A stretch of 64,000 bases of DNA from Verrucomicrobiaceae bacterium (GTDB lineage Bacteria; Verrucomicrobiota; Verrucomicrobiia; Verrucomicrobiales; Verrucomicrobiaceae), in contig JADJPW010000004.1 in NCBI GenBank assembly GCA_016713035.1, positions 248,001 through 312,000 on the forward strand. The letters run 5' to 3'. The translations under genes were made by a program, and so were the position numbers. Below are positions 18,920-29,561 of this stretch, piece after piece (the first letter of the stretch is position 1; each line of letters begins with the position of its first letter). The notes below the pieces were generated by a model. It was not told where the DNA came from, did not search any database, and worked only from the letters and a program-made list of their open reading frames with translations.

Positions 18920-21900
18920 ATGTCTTCCTCCTTCGTCCATCTCCATCTGCACTCCGAATACTCGCTGCTCGACGGCGCGGTGCGGATCGAGCAGTTGATG
19001 AAGCAGGCGCAGAAGTTCGGTATGCCCGCCGTGGGCCTCACCGATCACGGGAACCTTTTTGGAGCCATCGACTTCTACATGGAGGCGGGTAAAACGAAGC
19101 CTAAGCTCAAAAAAGACGAGGTAGCCACGCCGGAGCAGCTGGCAAAGGTGGTGAAGCCTATCCTCGGCTGCGAGATCTACCTCGCGCCCGGCTCCATGCA
19201 TGAAAAGCAGGAGGTCGCAGGCCGCAAACGGGCCTCCCACCTCACGCTTCTGGCTGCGACGAATGAGGGCTTCGATAATCTCTCCAAACTCGTCACCAAA
19301 GGCCACCTCGATGGCCAATGGTACAAGCCCCGCGTCGATAAAGACGTGCTCCGCGAGCACTCAAAGGGCATCATCTGCCTCAGTGGCTGCATCAATGGCG
19401 AGATCAATGAGTTCCTCCTCTCCGACCGCAAGGACGAGGCGGAGAAGAGCCTCCAGGACTTCCGCGAGATCTACGGGCCGGAGAATTTCTTCCTCGAAAT
19501 CCAGGATCACAACACCGAGGCGCAGCGCAAGAGCGCCCGCCAGATGATCGAATGGGGCAAGCAATACGGCCTGCGCACCGTCGCCACGAATGATGTCCAC
19601 TTTTTGAACCGCGAGGACCATGAGTCGCACGACATCATGATCTGCATCGGCACCGGGGCCAGCATCTACGACCAGAGCCGCATGACCTACTCCCCGGAGG
19701 TCTATTTCAAGAGTGCGGAAGAGATGCGTGCCCTCTTCGCCGAGGTGCCGGAGGCCTGCGATGCCACGCTCGACATCGCGGAGCGCTGCGAGGTGAAAAT
19801 CCACCTCGATTCCACCTCCATCGACCGCTATCCGCAGTATCCCATGCCCGATGGCGGCGACCGCGCCGAGTACTTGCGCAAACTCACGATGGAGGGCCTT
19901 GAGCGCCGCTATGGCCGCGATCGTGCTTTGAATGACGAGGTGCTGCATCAGCGAATGGAGGTGGAGCTGGCCTTGCTGAATGAAAAGAACTTCACCAGCT
20001 ACTTCCTCATCGTCTGGGACTTCATCAACTGGGCACGCGAGCACAACATCCCCGTCGGTCCAGGCCGTGGTTCCGCTGCCGGTTCGCTCGTCGCCTTCTG
20101 CCTCGGCATCACGGACATCGATCCGCTGCGCTTCGAGCTCGTGTTCGAGCGATTCCTCAATCCCGAGCGTGTGTCACCGCCCGATATCGACATCGACTTC
20201 TGCCAGACACGCCGCCCGGAGGTCATCCAATACGTCCGAGAGAAATACGGCGACCTCAGCGTCTGCCACATCATCACCTTTGGCACCATGGGTGCCAAAT
20301 CGGTCATCCGCGATGTCGGTCGCGTGCTCGGCTGGAGCTACGGCGATAGCGATGCGCTGTCGAAGATGATCCCGAACGAGCTGAACATCGACCTCGAAGA
20401 GTCGGTGAAGAAAAATCCCGAGCTCGCCGCCAAGCTGGAGGCCGATGGCAATGCGCAGGAGCTTTGGCGGCACGCCACCTTCCTCGAAGGCCTCACCCGC
20501 GGCACCGGCGTGCATGCCGCCGGCGTCGTCATCGGCGATCGCCCACTCGACAACTTCATCGCCCTCACGCGAGACAAAGAAGAAGCCGTGCTCTCGCAAT
20601 ACGCGATGAAGCCGCTCACCGAGCTGGGCATGCTCAAGATGGACTTCCTCGGCCTCAAAACGCTGACGGTGATCCACGAGGCTGAGTACTGGATCAACAA
20701 ACGCGTCGCTGACTTCCGGGTGGCCGATGCGCCGCTCGACGACCTCAAAACCTTCGATCTGATCAAGCGTGGCGAAACGGTCGCCGTCTTCCAGATGGAA
20801 TCTGGCGGCATGGTCAATACCTGCAAACAGCTCGGCCCGGATACCATCGAGGAAATCATCGCTATTCTCGCCCTGTATCGTCCGGGGCCGATGCAGTTCA
20901 TTCCCGACTACATCAAACGCAAAAAGGGCGAGGAGAAGGTCGAATACCCACATCCGCTGCTCGAAAAGATCGCCAAGGAGACCTACGGCATCTTGGTCTA
21001 TCAGGAGCAGGTCATGCAGGCCGCCAACGTGCTCGCGGGCTTCTCCCTCGGCGGCGCTGACATGCTCCGCCGTGCGATGGGTAAAAAGGACGCTGCCGAG
21101 ATGGCCCGCCAGCGACTCATTTTCGTCAAAGGCTGCCTGGATACCAATGGCATCGCTGAAAAGCAGGCCAACGCCGTCTTCGACTTGCTCGAAAAATTCG
21201 CGCAATATGGCTTCAACAAATCCCACTCCGCCGCCTACGGGATCGTCACCTACCGCACGGCCTATTTGAAGGCAAATTTCCCCGTCGAGTTCATGGCGGG
21301 CGTGCTCAGCTACGAAATCAGCAATCCCGACAAGATCGCCAATTTCGTCTCCGAGTGCTTCGAGATGGGCATCCGGGTGCTGCCGCCGGATATCAACAAG
21401 TCGGCTTTGAAGTTTGCGCCCGAATTCGTCGCGAATCCTGATGCTGATCCTGCCACGCAGAATCCCTTTGTGCCGAACTCGATTCGCTACGGCCTCTCCG
21501 CGATTAAAAACGTCGGCGAAGGGGCGATGGAGGCCGCGATTGAGGAAAGGACCAAAAACGGACCTTTCACCAGCCTCGAAGATTTCGCCGCCCGCATGGA
21601 CAACCGCGCGGTGAACAAAAAGCTCATGGAGGCCCTGGTGAAGTCTGGAGCCTTTGATTTCACTGGCGAGCTGCGTGCCGTCATGTTTGCCAAATTGGAG
21701 CAAGTGCTCGCTTCGGCGGCCTCCATGCAAAAAGACCGCAAAGCCGGCCAGGGCGGGCTTTTCGATGACTTCGACCTCGGTAAGCCCAAACCCAAGAAAA
21801 ACGAGCTCGCGGCCCCCTCCATCGTGTGGAGCACGGATGAGGTTCTAGCCTTCGAGAAGGAGCTTTTGGGCTTCTATGTCAGTGGGCACCCGCTGGACAG

Positions 21901-22514
21901 CTATCGTGGCCATTTTGACAGCCCGAAGCTCATCAAAATCGCCTCCATCGAGGAGATCGACACCAAGGAGAAGCCCAGCACGCACACGATCGCGGGCATT
22001 TTGAGCCAGCTCGAAGTGCGCTACTCCAAAAAAGACAACCGCCCCCTTCGCCACCTTCAAGGTCGAAGACTTCACTGGCGTGCAGGAGATGATGTGCTGG
22101 AGCGACGACTACGAAAAGCTCAAGGAAGTGCTCGCTAACGGTGCCGTGATGGCCTTCCGCATCCGCGTCAGCAAAGACCAAAAAACCGATGGCAACCGCT
22201 GCACCTGCAACGACGCCAAACCGCTAAAGCCGAAAGCGGCCAAGCCCCGCAACGCTGGCGATCCCGATCCCAGCCTGCCCCCACCACCAAAGCCCCCAGC
22301 CCCGCCGAAGCCCATCGTCCTGCGCCTCAACACCCGCCAGCACGATGCCAATGACCTGGAACGCATCGAAGAAGTGCTCCTGCAGCACCCAGGCACGCTA
22401 CCCGTCTTTTTAGAAATCAGCCAAAATGGCCACAAGGCCCGCCTGGAGCTGTCTTCGAGCTTCCATGTCACTCCCAGCCCGGACTTGCGCCGTGCGCTGA
22501 CGGTGTGGATGTGA
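18920..22514 (+). CDS. dnaE: DNA polymerase III alpha subunit, frame broken by one base near the 3' end
   Basis: The replicative polymerase catalytic subunit, corrected length about 1197 residues. Order seen: N-terminal PHP domain (FVHLHLHSEYSLLDGAVRIE, GLTDHGNLFGAIDFY), palm/catalytic region with PDIDIDFCQTRRPEVI (catalytic Asp pair) and GPGRGSAAGSLVAFCLG, the HAAGVVIGDRPL segment, QEQVMQAANVLAGFSLGGAD, the helix-hairpin-helix region ending near SGAFDFTGELRAVMF, then the OB fold. The frame slips in a five-C run at 22042-22046: four Cs restore FATFKVEDFTGVQEMMCWSD and the C-terminal domain to the stop at 22514. Start at 18920 is preferred over a GTG 60 bases upstream because the PHP domain begins directly after it. 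Confidence 0.95.
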
Positions 22515-22786
22515 AGATAGCCCGACAAGTGACTTTGAGCATGTCCGAGAGATCGCTTTCGAGGCCCACGCAAGGTGATGCCTCTCGTCATGAACCAGCT
22601 TTGTGAAAGCCACGGATTATTTCCCACAGATTGGTGTCAGAAGGACTCCCCCTACTGCTTTCAATAGATATTGAGTCAGCGAAGGTGAAACGCCTTACGC
22701 CCGGCAGGCGCAATCCTTTCACCTCCTAAACACCAGCATTACTCCCTTGCAAAAGCTGGCCCAATTTCCTAGTCTGAGGAGCTCTT

Positions 22787-25219
22787 ATGCCCGCCAACTC
22801 ACAGCTCACAGCTCACAGCTCACAGCTCACAGCTCACAGCTCACAGCTCACAGCTCACAGCTCACAGCTCACAGCTCACAGCTCACAGCTCACAGCTCAC
22901 AGCTCACAGAGCGCAGCTCAGAGCCAAGCATGGGCAGCACCCCTGCCCGCCGAATTACAGCCTTACCTACCCACCTACCAGCTAGATTGTTTACTTGGTC
23001 AGGGCGGCATGGGGGCGGTTTATGCGGCTCGTCAAACGGCGCTGGACCGCCCAGTTGCCATTAAAGTACTCCCTCTAATGGCCGGCGGAGAGGACGGTTC
23101 CTACGCAGAGCGTTTCGTCACGGAGGCGCGGGCCATGGCGCGGCTGACACATCCCGGCATCGTCGCAGTGCATGATTTCGGGCAGACGGCCAATGGGTTG
23201 CTCTATTTCGTCATGGAATTCGTCGATGGTACGGATGTCCACCGCCTCGTCTCCGAGCAGGGAGCACTCTCCTCAGAGCAATCCTTGGCCATTGCCGCGA
23301 ATGTTTGCGAAGCGCTGGCCTACGCACATGAGGCAGGTGTTGTGCACCGTGACATCAAGCCCGCGAACATCCTCATCGGGCATAATGGGCAGGTGAAAGT
23401 GGCCGATTTTGGCCTGGCCCGTGTGGATAGCCCTGCTGTGGGCCTCACGCAGATGAATCTGGTCATGGGCACGCCGGACTATGTGGCACCTGAGGCTCTG
23501 GTACTCGGCGTGATGGTGGATGCGCGGGCGGATCTTTATGCCGTGGGCGTCATGCTCTACTACATGCTCACGGCGGATGTGCCGCGTGGCATATTTGAGC
23601 CAGCTAGCCAGCGTGTGCCAGGACTGGACCCGCGGTTTGATGCTGTGATCACCCGTGCCATGCAGAGGGACCGGGAAAAGCGCTACCAAAGCGCCGCAGA
23701 GATGCAGCAGGCACTCACCGCCATCCACGACACGCCCTACGCCGCCACATTACCAGCACCTGTGGCCGCAGCCCCTGCCCCCTCTGGCCCCATGCGGCCC
23801 GCCCCACGCCCACCCGGCACCCATGCAGTCAATCGGGTGGCCGCGCCGCCACCGGCACCCGAGCGAGGCCTTGCCGCCAAGCTCATCCCCACACTCGCCG
23901 CGTTCGCCCTCGTTGCCGCAGGGGGCTGGTACATCTTTGGGAGGTCACCCACCGCCGTGCCTCCACCAGCCAGCCTCAGTGCCACTACCACCTCCACCTC
24001 GCCCAGCATTGCCGCGACGCCACCGGTTGCGCCCACTCCCCAGCCCAGCCACCGCCTCACCCAGGCAGACTTTGTCGGTGAGTGGACGATTGACTTAGAA
24101 AGCAGCAAGGACGATCGCCGCATCCTCACCGCTGGTGGCGAGGCTCAGCTCTGGAAAAAAGGCCACTTCCTTACCAAGGACGATGGCAAGCCGCTCTTCG
24201 CTGGCCGCTACTGGCAGTACAATGCCAAAGATGGCACCGCTGAGATGTTCCTGGATGACGGGAAGCTCATCGAAATCTGGCGGGCCAAGTCCGCCACAGA
24301 GATCGACATTGAGGACCGCTACTACGATCCCCCACGCCACTACAATGCCGTGCATGCCACTGACTCCTGGGCGGAGAACGCCAAAAAAATCACTGCTCCG
24401 CCTGTGGATTCACCTTTCATCGGCGAGTGGACCGCTAGTAGCGGCTTTGGCAGCGGCCAGTTTCGCCGCGTACTGCTGCCAGACGGTCACTTTGAATCGT
24501 GGAAGGACTCAAAAAGTGAAGGCTCTTGGTGGCGGGGCAACCACTGGCACAGTGTGGACGACGGCGTCGAAATCCGTAGCCCGGACGGCCTCTACTGGGT
24601 CAGCTTCAAAAGCGACGGCCCAGACCGACTCCTCCTCACCGACTCCACCCATAAGAAGAGCGAGCCCACGGCCCTTACCCGAGCCACCGATCCCTGGCAC
24701 CCGAAAAGTCCGCGTCCTGCGCCGCCGCCCAAACCTGTGGTTGCTGAAAGCATGCCTGCGCCCGCTGCACCCGCAGTCCCTAAACTCCCAGCCGAGCTGG
24801 AGGAGTTAAAGACCACCTTTGATGCCGAACTGGATAAAACCGTCACCGGCCCGGCCCGCGCCTCCATGGCCGTGCTGAATCAGGGCTACCTAGCAGGCCT
24901 CCAGCGTGCGGCCACCGCCACACCTGCTCTCGCGGCCCACATCCAGCCAGAGACCCAGCTTCTCGCCGCAGGCCAGCCGCTCCCTGCGGACACAGAGGCC
25001 ACGCCGGAGGCCCTAGTGAAGCTCCACATCATCTACCGCGCCGAGACATCCAAAATCTCCGAAAAGCGCACCTCCGCCCACCTCGCCCTACTCACCCCCT
25101 ACATCACCCGCCTCATTCAGTTGGAGGCCCAGCTCACCAGGGCCAGCCGCATCGACGATGCCACTGCGGTCAAAACCTACCGTGAGGGCCTCAGCGCCGC
25201 CCTTACCGCCCAGCACTGA
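22787..25219 (+). CDS. Membrane Ser/Thr protein kinase (Hanks type) with N-terminal heptamer-encoded repeat
   Basis: An 810-residue kinase. The ATG has a good ribosome site (GAGGAG, five bases before it) and is followed directly by a perfect 7-base tandem array, encoding about five copies of SQLTAHS. The kinase domain comes next: glycine loop LGQGGMGAVYAA near residue 70, VAIKVL lysine, HRDIKPANIL near 186, DFGLA, GTPDYVAPEA. A proline-rich linker leads to one membrane segment near 368-388. Outside lie two similar beta-rich units beginning FVGEWTI and FIGEWTA, then a helical module (about residues 667-805) also found in the leucine-rich-repeat protein at 26.3-28.0 kb. It probably senses an extracytoplasmic signal. 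Confidence 0.9.
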   Translation: MPANSQLTAHSSQLTAHSSQLTAHSSQLTAHSSQLTAHSSQSAAQSQAWAAPLPAELQPYLPTYQLDCLLGQGGMGAVYAARQTALDRPVAIKVLPLMAGGEDGSYAERFVTEARAMARLTHPGIVAVHDFGQTANGLLYFVMEFVDGTDVHRLVSEQGALSSEQSLAIAANVCEALAYAHEAGVVHRDIKPANILIGHNGQVKVADFGLARVDSPAVGLTQMNLVMGTPDYVAPEALVLGVMVDARADLYAVGVMLYYMLTADVPRGIFEPASQRVPGLDPRFDAVITRAMQRDREKRYQSAAEMQQALTAIHDTPYAATLPAPVAAAPAPSGPMRPAPRPPGTHAVNRVAAPPPAPERGLAAKLIPTLAAFALVAAGGWYIFGRSPTAVPPPASLSATTTSTSPSIAATPPVAPTPQPSHRLTQADFVGEWTIDLESSKDDRRILTAGGEAQLWKKGHFLTKDDGKPLFAGRYWQYNAKDGTAEMFLDDGKLIEIWRAKSATEIDIEDRYYDPPRHYNAVHATDSWAENAKKITAPPVDSPFIGEWTASSGFGSGQFRRVLLPDGHFESWKDSKSEGSWWRGNHWHSVDDGVEIRSPDGLYWVSFKSDGPDRLLLTDSTHKKSEPTALTRATDPWHPKSPRPAPPPKPVVAESMPAPAAPAVPKLPAELEELKTTFDAELDKTVTGPARASMAVLNQGYLAGLQRAATATPALAAHIQPETQLLAAGQPLPADTEATPEALVKLHIIYRAETSKISEKRTSAHLALLTPYITRLIQLEAQLTRASRIDDATAVKTYREGLSAALTAQH
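22798..22909 (+). repeat. Perfect 7-base tandem array, 16 copies, inside the kinase gene
   Basis: Sixteen uninterrupted copies of CTCACAG (112 bases), beginning 11 bases after the start of the ATG. Because 7 is not a multiple of 3, each three units encode the heptapeptide SQLTAHS in whichever frame they are read, and the array itself contains no stop in any forward frame. The other two frames close soon after it: one at a TAG at 22983-22985, the other at 23062-23064. A change by one or two units would therefore truncate the kinase. Confidence 0.95.
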
Positions 25220-25298
25220 AACCAGCCCCAATTCCAAATCCCGAAAAAAACCACCTAACGAAACCCACGCCACAAGCATACCCACACCTGCATACTCC

Positions 25299-25955
25299 AT
25301 GAAGCACATACGAACCACCCTCCTCGCCCTTGCTGCCACAGCCTGCTTGCATCCCATCAGTGCCAGCGCCGCCATCATTTACACCGATCTTTCCGAGCCC
25401 GGTCTCGTCTCGGACATGAGCGATCCCTACACCGACGGCGGTATTTTAGTCGGCAGCATCACCGCACCCGCCACCGGCACCATCTGGCTTGGCCCAGCAG
25501 AGTATCAAATGGCTGGGGTTATTTTTATCATAGGCGGCGGGGACGCCTCTCGCTCCATCACCTCCTCGCTCGGCATCCAGCTACGCATTGATGGTAATCC
25601 CGTCTATACCGCACCGGCCTATCTCACCGCCACCAAGCTCGTGACGGACATCAATCCAGGCGATGGAGATTTTACGGGTGAATACGCCTACAGTCGGACC
25701 GAAGCCGCCAGGAGTACTGGCCTCAGTGTCACCAGCGGCCAGACCATCAGTTGGCATCTACTCGTAGATGGACTCTACGACCCGAACGGCACGGGTGGTG
25801 ACATTTCCTATGTGGACGGCTTCATCTCCAATCCCAACAGCCCTACGACAGAACTCCAGATCGGTGTGGAAACCGCCGCTGCGCCAGAGCCAGCCCGTGC
25901 CTGCCTACTCGCCCTCGGCCTGCTCCCCGTCCTCCTGCGCCGTCGGCGCAGGTAG
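25299..25955 (+). CDS. PEP-CTERM-like secreted protein
   Basis: A 218-residue protein with a signal peptide (TTLLALAATACLHPISASAA) and a C-terminal tripartite signal: PEPARA, a short hydrophobic helix (CLLALGLLPVLL) and a run of arginines at the very end. This matches the PEP-CTERM/exosortase sorting signal as seen in Verrucomicrobiota. The middle is beta-rich with Gly/Thr/Ser and no enzyme motif I recognise. It probably becomes anchored or released at the cell surface after exosortase processing; no exosortase is in the window. It lies 79 bases after the kinase gene on the same strand. Confidence 0.8.
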   Translation: MKHIRTTLLALAATACLHPISASAAIIYTDLSEPGLVSDMSDPYTDGGILVGSITAPATGTIWLGPAEYQMAGVIFIIGGGDASRSITSSLGIQLRIDGNPVYTAPAYLTATKLVTDINPGDGDFTGEYAYSRTEAARSTGLSVTSGQTISWHLLVDGLYDPNGTGGDISYVDGFISNPNSPTTELQIGVETAAAPEPARACLLALGLLPVLLRRRRR

Positions 25956-26264
25956 TGAAGTGACCTCTGGATTCTGCTGCCAGCCATTCTGTTGCCAAAA
26001 AAGACAACACGGAGTGCTGAAATGCAGAACCGACTGTCCACCCTCCACCATGTTTTCGGCTTTTTGAAACCGCTAACGGGCCCACTAACCAGACGCTCAT
26101 TCACAATCCATGCATCAGCGTCATGTCAGCGTCCTATTAGCGGTTAGAAAAGGCTCCATCCCCAGCAGGTATCCACAGCAATGGACAACCGCAGATGAAA
26201 GCCCCAGCCGCAGCCTTCATCCCTCCTCCCTTCTGAATCAGAAATCCAACCTCAAGCCACGCCC
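25956..26264. other. Intergenic region between PEP-CTERM and LRR genes
   Basis: About 310 bases with no recognisable gene. It has scattered CAGATGAAAG-like words, similar to the spacer after the glycosyltransferase at 1956-1970, but no array, hairpin or clear promoter that I can support. Confidence 0.35.
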
Positions 26265-27963
26265 ATGAAGCGCCCCACCTCCACGAACAGCTCCCGCCTG
26301 CCGATGCAGCACCCACCGCAGGAAATGAAAAAACCGCAGGCCAAATCCATCCGAAACTCATCTCTGCGGTTATCCCAATTGCCTTCTGCTGCTTCCGCTG
26401 CGCTCCAGAGCTGCGGTGTGGTTCTATCCATCTCTCTTCTCCCCGCTTTCCTCTTCCTTCTTTCCGCCCCGCTCCCCGCAGCAGAGCCGCCGGAGCTCAT
26501 CCTGCTGCGCCAGCAGTATGATAAGATCGTTGCAGAGCGGGTCACGGCACCGTTTGATGCCGCCCTGGCCCTGCTCAATGGCAAATACACCACCGCACTG
26601 GATGCGGCCATCGCCGAGGCAAAAAAAGCGGGCAATCTCGCCCACGTCCTCGCCATCGAGGCAGACAAAACCGCCGTCGCTGCCAAGCAGCCCCGCCAGA
26701 GGCCGATGCGGACGATACGCCCGAGTCCCTGAAAAAACTCCGCGCCATCTATCGCGCCCAATACGGCAAACTCACCGAAGCCCGCAGCTACCAACCACCA
26801 AGCCTTTCTCCCCGCCTACCTGGACAAGCTCAAAGCCCTCGAAACCACCCTCACCCAAGCCGACCGCGTCGCCGAGGCGAAGGAGGTGATGATATACCGG
26901 GAAACAACTGCTGCAGGCTCAGCCGCTCCCACACTTGTGCCAATCAAAGAAGTCGCAGGCAACTCAGGTGGTGCTCCTGCGAACTCTACGATTCCCAAAG
27001 GCAATCACAAAGCTGCGGCTGACTGGGTGCGAAGTGTCAAAGGCGAGCTGGAACTCGAAGTGCGTGACAAAATCCAAGTCATCAAACCCCAGGATGAACT
27101 CCCTAAAGGCCAATGGAGCATCTACGGCATCACGCTAGATAGTCGTAATGGAGCAGGGCCGTTAGATTCAACGGGGCTAACAAATCTTGCAGGACTTGGT
27201 GGTTTGAAAAAACTGGTGATCGAGACATTTGAGCTAGCAGATGAAGATTTGGCCTTCATTGGCACTTTGACCGACTTGGAATCGCTTATCATCGGGCACA
27301 ATGCAAAATTTCAGGGCACGCTCCTGTCCAGCTCTCCGGCACGAAAAACTCCGCCACGTTAGTCTCCTTGCGACGAGCTTTACCAATGAAGCAGCCGCAG
27401 CTTTGCCCAAGATTCGCAATCTGCAGTTTTTATGTTTGGGTGCCTGCCCCGTGAGTGATGCTTGTATTCCGCACCTCAACCAGTGCTCCAGTCTCACCCA
27501 ATTATTTTTGGGCTCCACCCAAGTGAGTGTCCAGGGGTTCAAAGCTCTGACTGTAAAGCTCGAAAGGATCGGCTGCAACCTAGCCGGAAACATGCACTTA
27601 TCAGAAATTGCACCCATCCTCTCGCTCACCCAGAAAAAGCTTCAGGCCATTAGTTTGGAATATGATGTTAGTGACAGTGATGTGGAGGCCATCAAAAAGC
27701 TCAATCAAATAAAGGTGTTGGAGGTAACTGGCGGATTATCTGAGTCAACATTCGCCAAGATCGCTGAGCTTTCCCAAATCGAAACCATCACTGTCTCTGG
27801 AAGTTTGGCAGTCCTGACGAACGCAAACCTTATGAAACTGGCAGGCATGAAACGCCTCAAAAAACTCGATATCCGATACGCCAGCCATCGTGACGGTTTG
27901 AATTCCGAAGGCATCGCTGCTTTCAAAAAAGAGCGGCCAAATGTGGAGTTCCTGACTGAGTGA
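26265..27963 (+). CDS. Secreted leucine-rich-repeat protein with kinase-like helical module, broken by three indels
   Basis: Three overlapping frames join into one protein of about 565 residues. Frame 1 has a signal peptide (LLPAFLFLLSAPLPAAEPPE) and begins the helical module (PPELILLRQQYDKIVAERVT). It breaks in the C-run at 26691-26694, continues in a second frame (TPESLKKLRAIYRAQYGKLT), breaks again near 26791-26800, continues as AYLDKLKALETTLTQADRVA and then into leucine-rich repeats (GLGGLKKLVIETFELADEDL, TDLESLIIG), and breaks once more near 27331-27340 before further repeats to the stop at 27963. With one added and two removed bases the frame is whole. It may be a real pseudogene, but the other broken genes nearby suggest assembly error. 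It probably acts outside the cytoplasm together with the upstream kinase. Confidence 0.65.
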
Positions 27964-28112
27964 GCCCTCCCTGCCCAAAGGCCAATGGCCGTTGATCGGC
28001 TTTACATTCTAATCGTGCCCATCTCACACTGTGCCCTCCAACCCCGCTCGTCTGAACTGCGCTGGTGGTGTGGATGTGAAGTTTTGAGGGTTTGGTGCGT
28101 TTACATCGCGCC

Positions 28113-29561
28113 ATGAATACTCGCCGTCATTTCCTCGAAAAATCGCTCGCTGCTTCCACCGGTGTTTTTTACATCGCTAAAACCTCCTGGGCCCAAAAAA
28201 GCCCGGGGGATACGATCAACATGGCCGTCATCGGGTTTGGTGGACGTGGTGCGGGCCACATCAGTGGATACAAAGGTCTCAAAGATGAGGGTGTGCGCCT
28301 AGCAGCTCTCTGTGATGTGGATAGCAATGTGCTCAACAAGCATGTGCAAGCCCTCGATAAGGATAAAATCAAAGTCACGCCCTACTCAGACATGCGCCGT
28401 GTCTTTGATGATAAAAGCATCGATGCCGTGAGCATCGCGACACCGAACCATTGGCATGCACTGGCCTCCATCTGGGCCATCCAGGCGGGTAAGGATGTGT
28501 ATGTCGAAAAACCCGTGTCGCACTGTGTGTGGGAGGGCCGCCAGATCGTGAATGCGGCGCGGAAGCACTCCAAAATCGTGCAAACAGGCACGCAGGCTCG
28601 CTCTAGCCGCTCGGGGCTGGCTGCGGCGGTGAAATACGTGCAGGAGGGCAATCTGGGCAAAATCCTGCTTTCACGTGGGCTTTGCTACAAGCGCCGCAAC
28701 AGCATCGGTAAGGCGGAGGGTGAGCAAAAAGTGCCCGAGAGCGTCGAGTATGATCTGTGGTGCGGCCCTGGCCCGAAGAAGCCACTCACCCGCAAAAAGC
28801 TCCACTATGACTGGCACTGGACATGGGACTACGGCAATGGCGATCTGGGTAATCAAGGCATCCACCAGATGGATATCGCCCGCTGGTTCCTCGGTGAAGG
28901 TGAGCTGAGCCCCAGTGTGTGGAGTGTGGGTGGACGCCTCGGCTATGAGGATGATGGCGAGACGGCGAACACGCAGATCATTTACCACGGCTACGAAAAG
29001 GCTCCGCTGATCTTTGAGGTGCGCGGACTGCCCAGCGCCAAGGACAGCAAGGACATGGATAAATACAAAGGCGCTGGTGTGGGTGTCATCGTCGAGTGCG
29101 AGGGCGGCAGCATCGTCGTCAGTAGCTACTCCGCCGCGGTGGCTCTGGATAAAGATGGCAAGGAGATCAAAAAATTCTCTGGCAGCGAAGATCACTTCAA
29201 AAACTTCATCCACGCCTGCCGCAGCCGCCGAGTGGACGATTTACACGCGGACATCCTGGAGGGGCATCTTTCGAGCGCTCTCTGCCACACTGGAAATATC
29301 AGTCACCGCATCGGTCAAAAGGCGGACCAAGGTGCCATCATGGAGCAGATCAAAGGCAATGCCTTCGCGGCGGAGACCTTTGAGCGCATGAAGGAGCACT
29401 TGGCGAAAAACGAGGTCGATCTGACGAAGGATAAGCTCACCCTCGGCCCTATTTTAAAGATGAATGGCAAAACCGAGCGCTTCATCGATCACGAAGCCGC
29501 CAATGCCATGCTGAAGGACAACTACCGCGAACCCTACGTGGTGCCAGAGATCATGCTGTGA
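28113..29561 (+). CDS. Gfo/Idh/MocA family oxidoreductase with Tat-like leader
   Basis: A 482-residue protein. The N-terminus has a twin-arginine leader (MNTRRHFLEKSLAASTGVFY). The NAD(P)-binding domain follows (MAVIGFGGRGAGHISGYKGL, LAALCDVDS), then the family's DAVSIATPNHWHALASI and the EKPV motif (VYVEKPVSHCVWEG). The second domain carries WDYGNGDLGNQGIHQMDIAR, with the usual His in the active site. Proteins of this type oxidise or reduce sugars or inositols with a tightly bound nicotinamide cofactor; many in this phylum are exported. The start at 28113 places the twin arginine directly after Met-Asn-Thr. The stop codon abuts the convergent Uma2 gene. Confidence 0.88.
   Translation: MNTRRHFLEKSLAASTGVFYIAKTSWAQKSPGDTINMAVIGFGGRGAGHISGYKGLKDEGVRLAALCDVDSNVLNKHVQALDKDKIKVTPYSDMRRVFDDKSIDAVSIATPNHWHALASIWAIQAGKDVYVEKPVSHCVWEGRQIVNAARKHSKIVQTGTQARSSRSGLAAAVKYVQEGNLGKILLSRGLCYKRRNSIGKAEGEQKVPESVEYDLWCGPGPKKPLTRKKLHYDWHWTWDYGNGDLGNQGIHQMDIARWFLGEGELSPSVWSVGGRLGYEDDGETANTQIIYHGYEKAPLIFEVRGLPSAKDSKDMDKYKGAGVGVIVECEGGSIVVSSYSAAVALDKDGKEIKKFSGSEDHFKNFIHACRSRRVDDLHADILEGHLSSALCHTGNISHRIGQKADQGAIMEQIKGNAFAAETFERMKEHLAKNEVDLTKDKLTLGPILKMNGKTERFIDHEAANAMLKDNYREPYVVPEIML

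Noticed and set aside
15018..21730. Long open frames antisense to the isomerase, oxidoreductase and dnaE genes (for example 15018-16154, 16413-17672 and 20174-21730 on the minus strand)
   Set aside because: They mirror the codon structure of the GC-rich genes on the other strand, have no recognised domains, and the plus-strand genes are unmistakable.
22030..22060. Programmed frameshifting in dnaE
   Set aside because: There is no slippery heptamer with a downstream structure, dnaE is not known for this, and similar single-base breaks occur in nine other genes here.
22798..22909. CRISPR array
   Set aside because: The unit is 7 bases and contiguous, with no spacers and no cas genes nearby.
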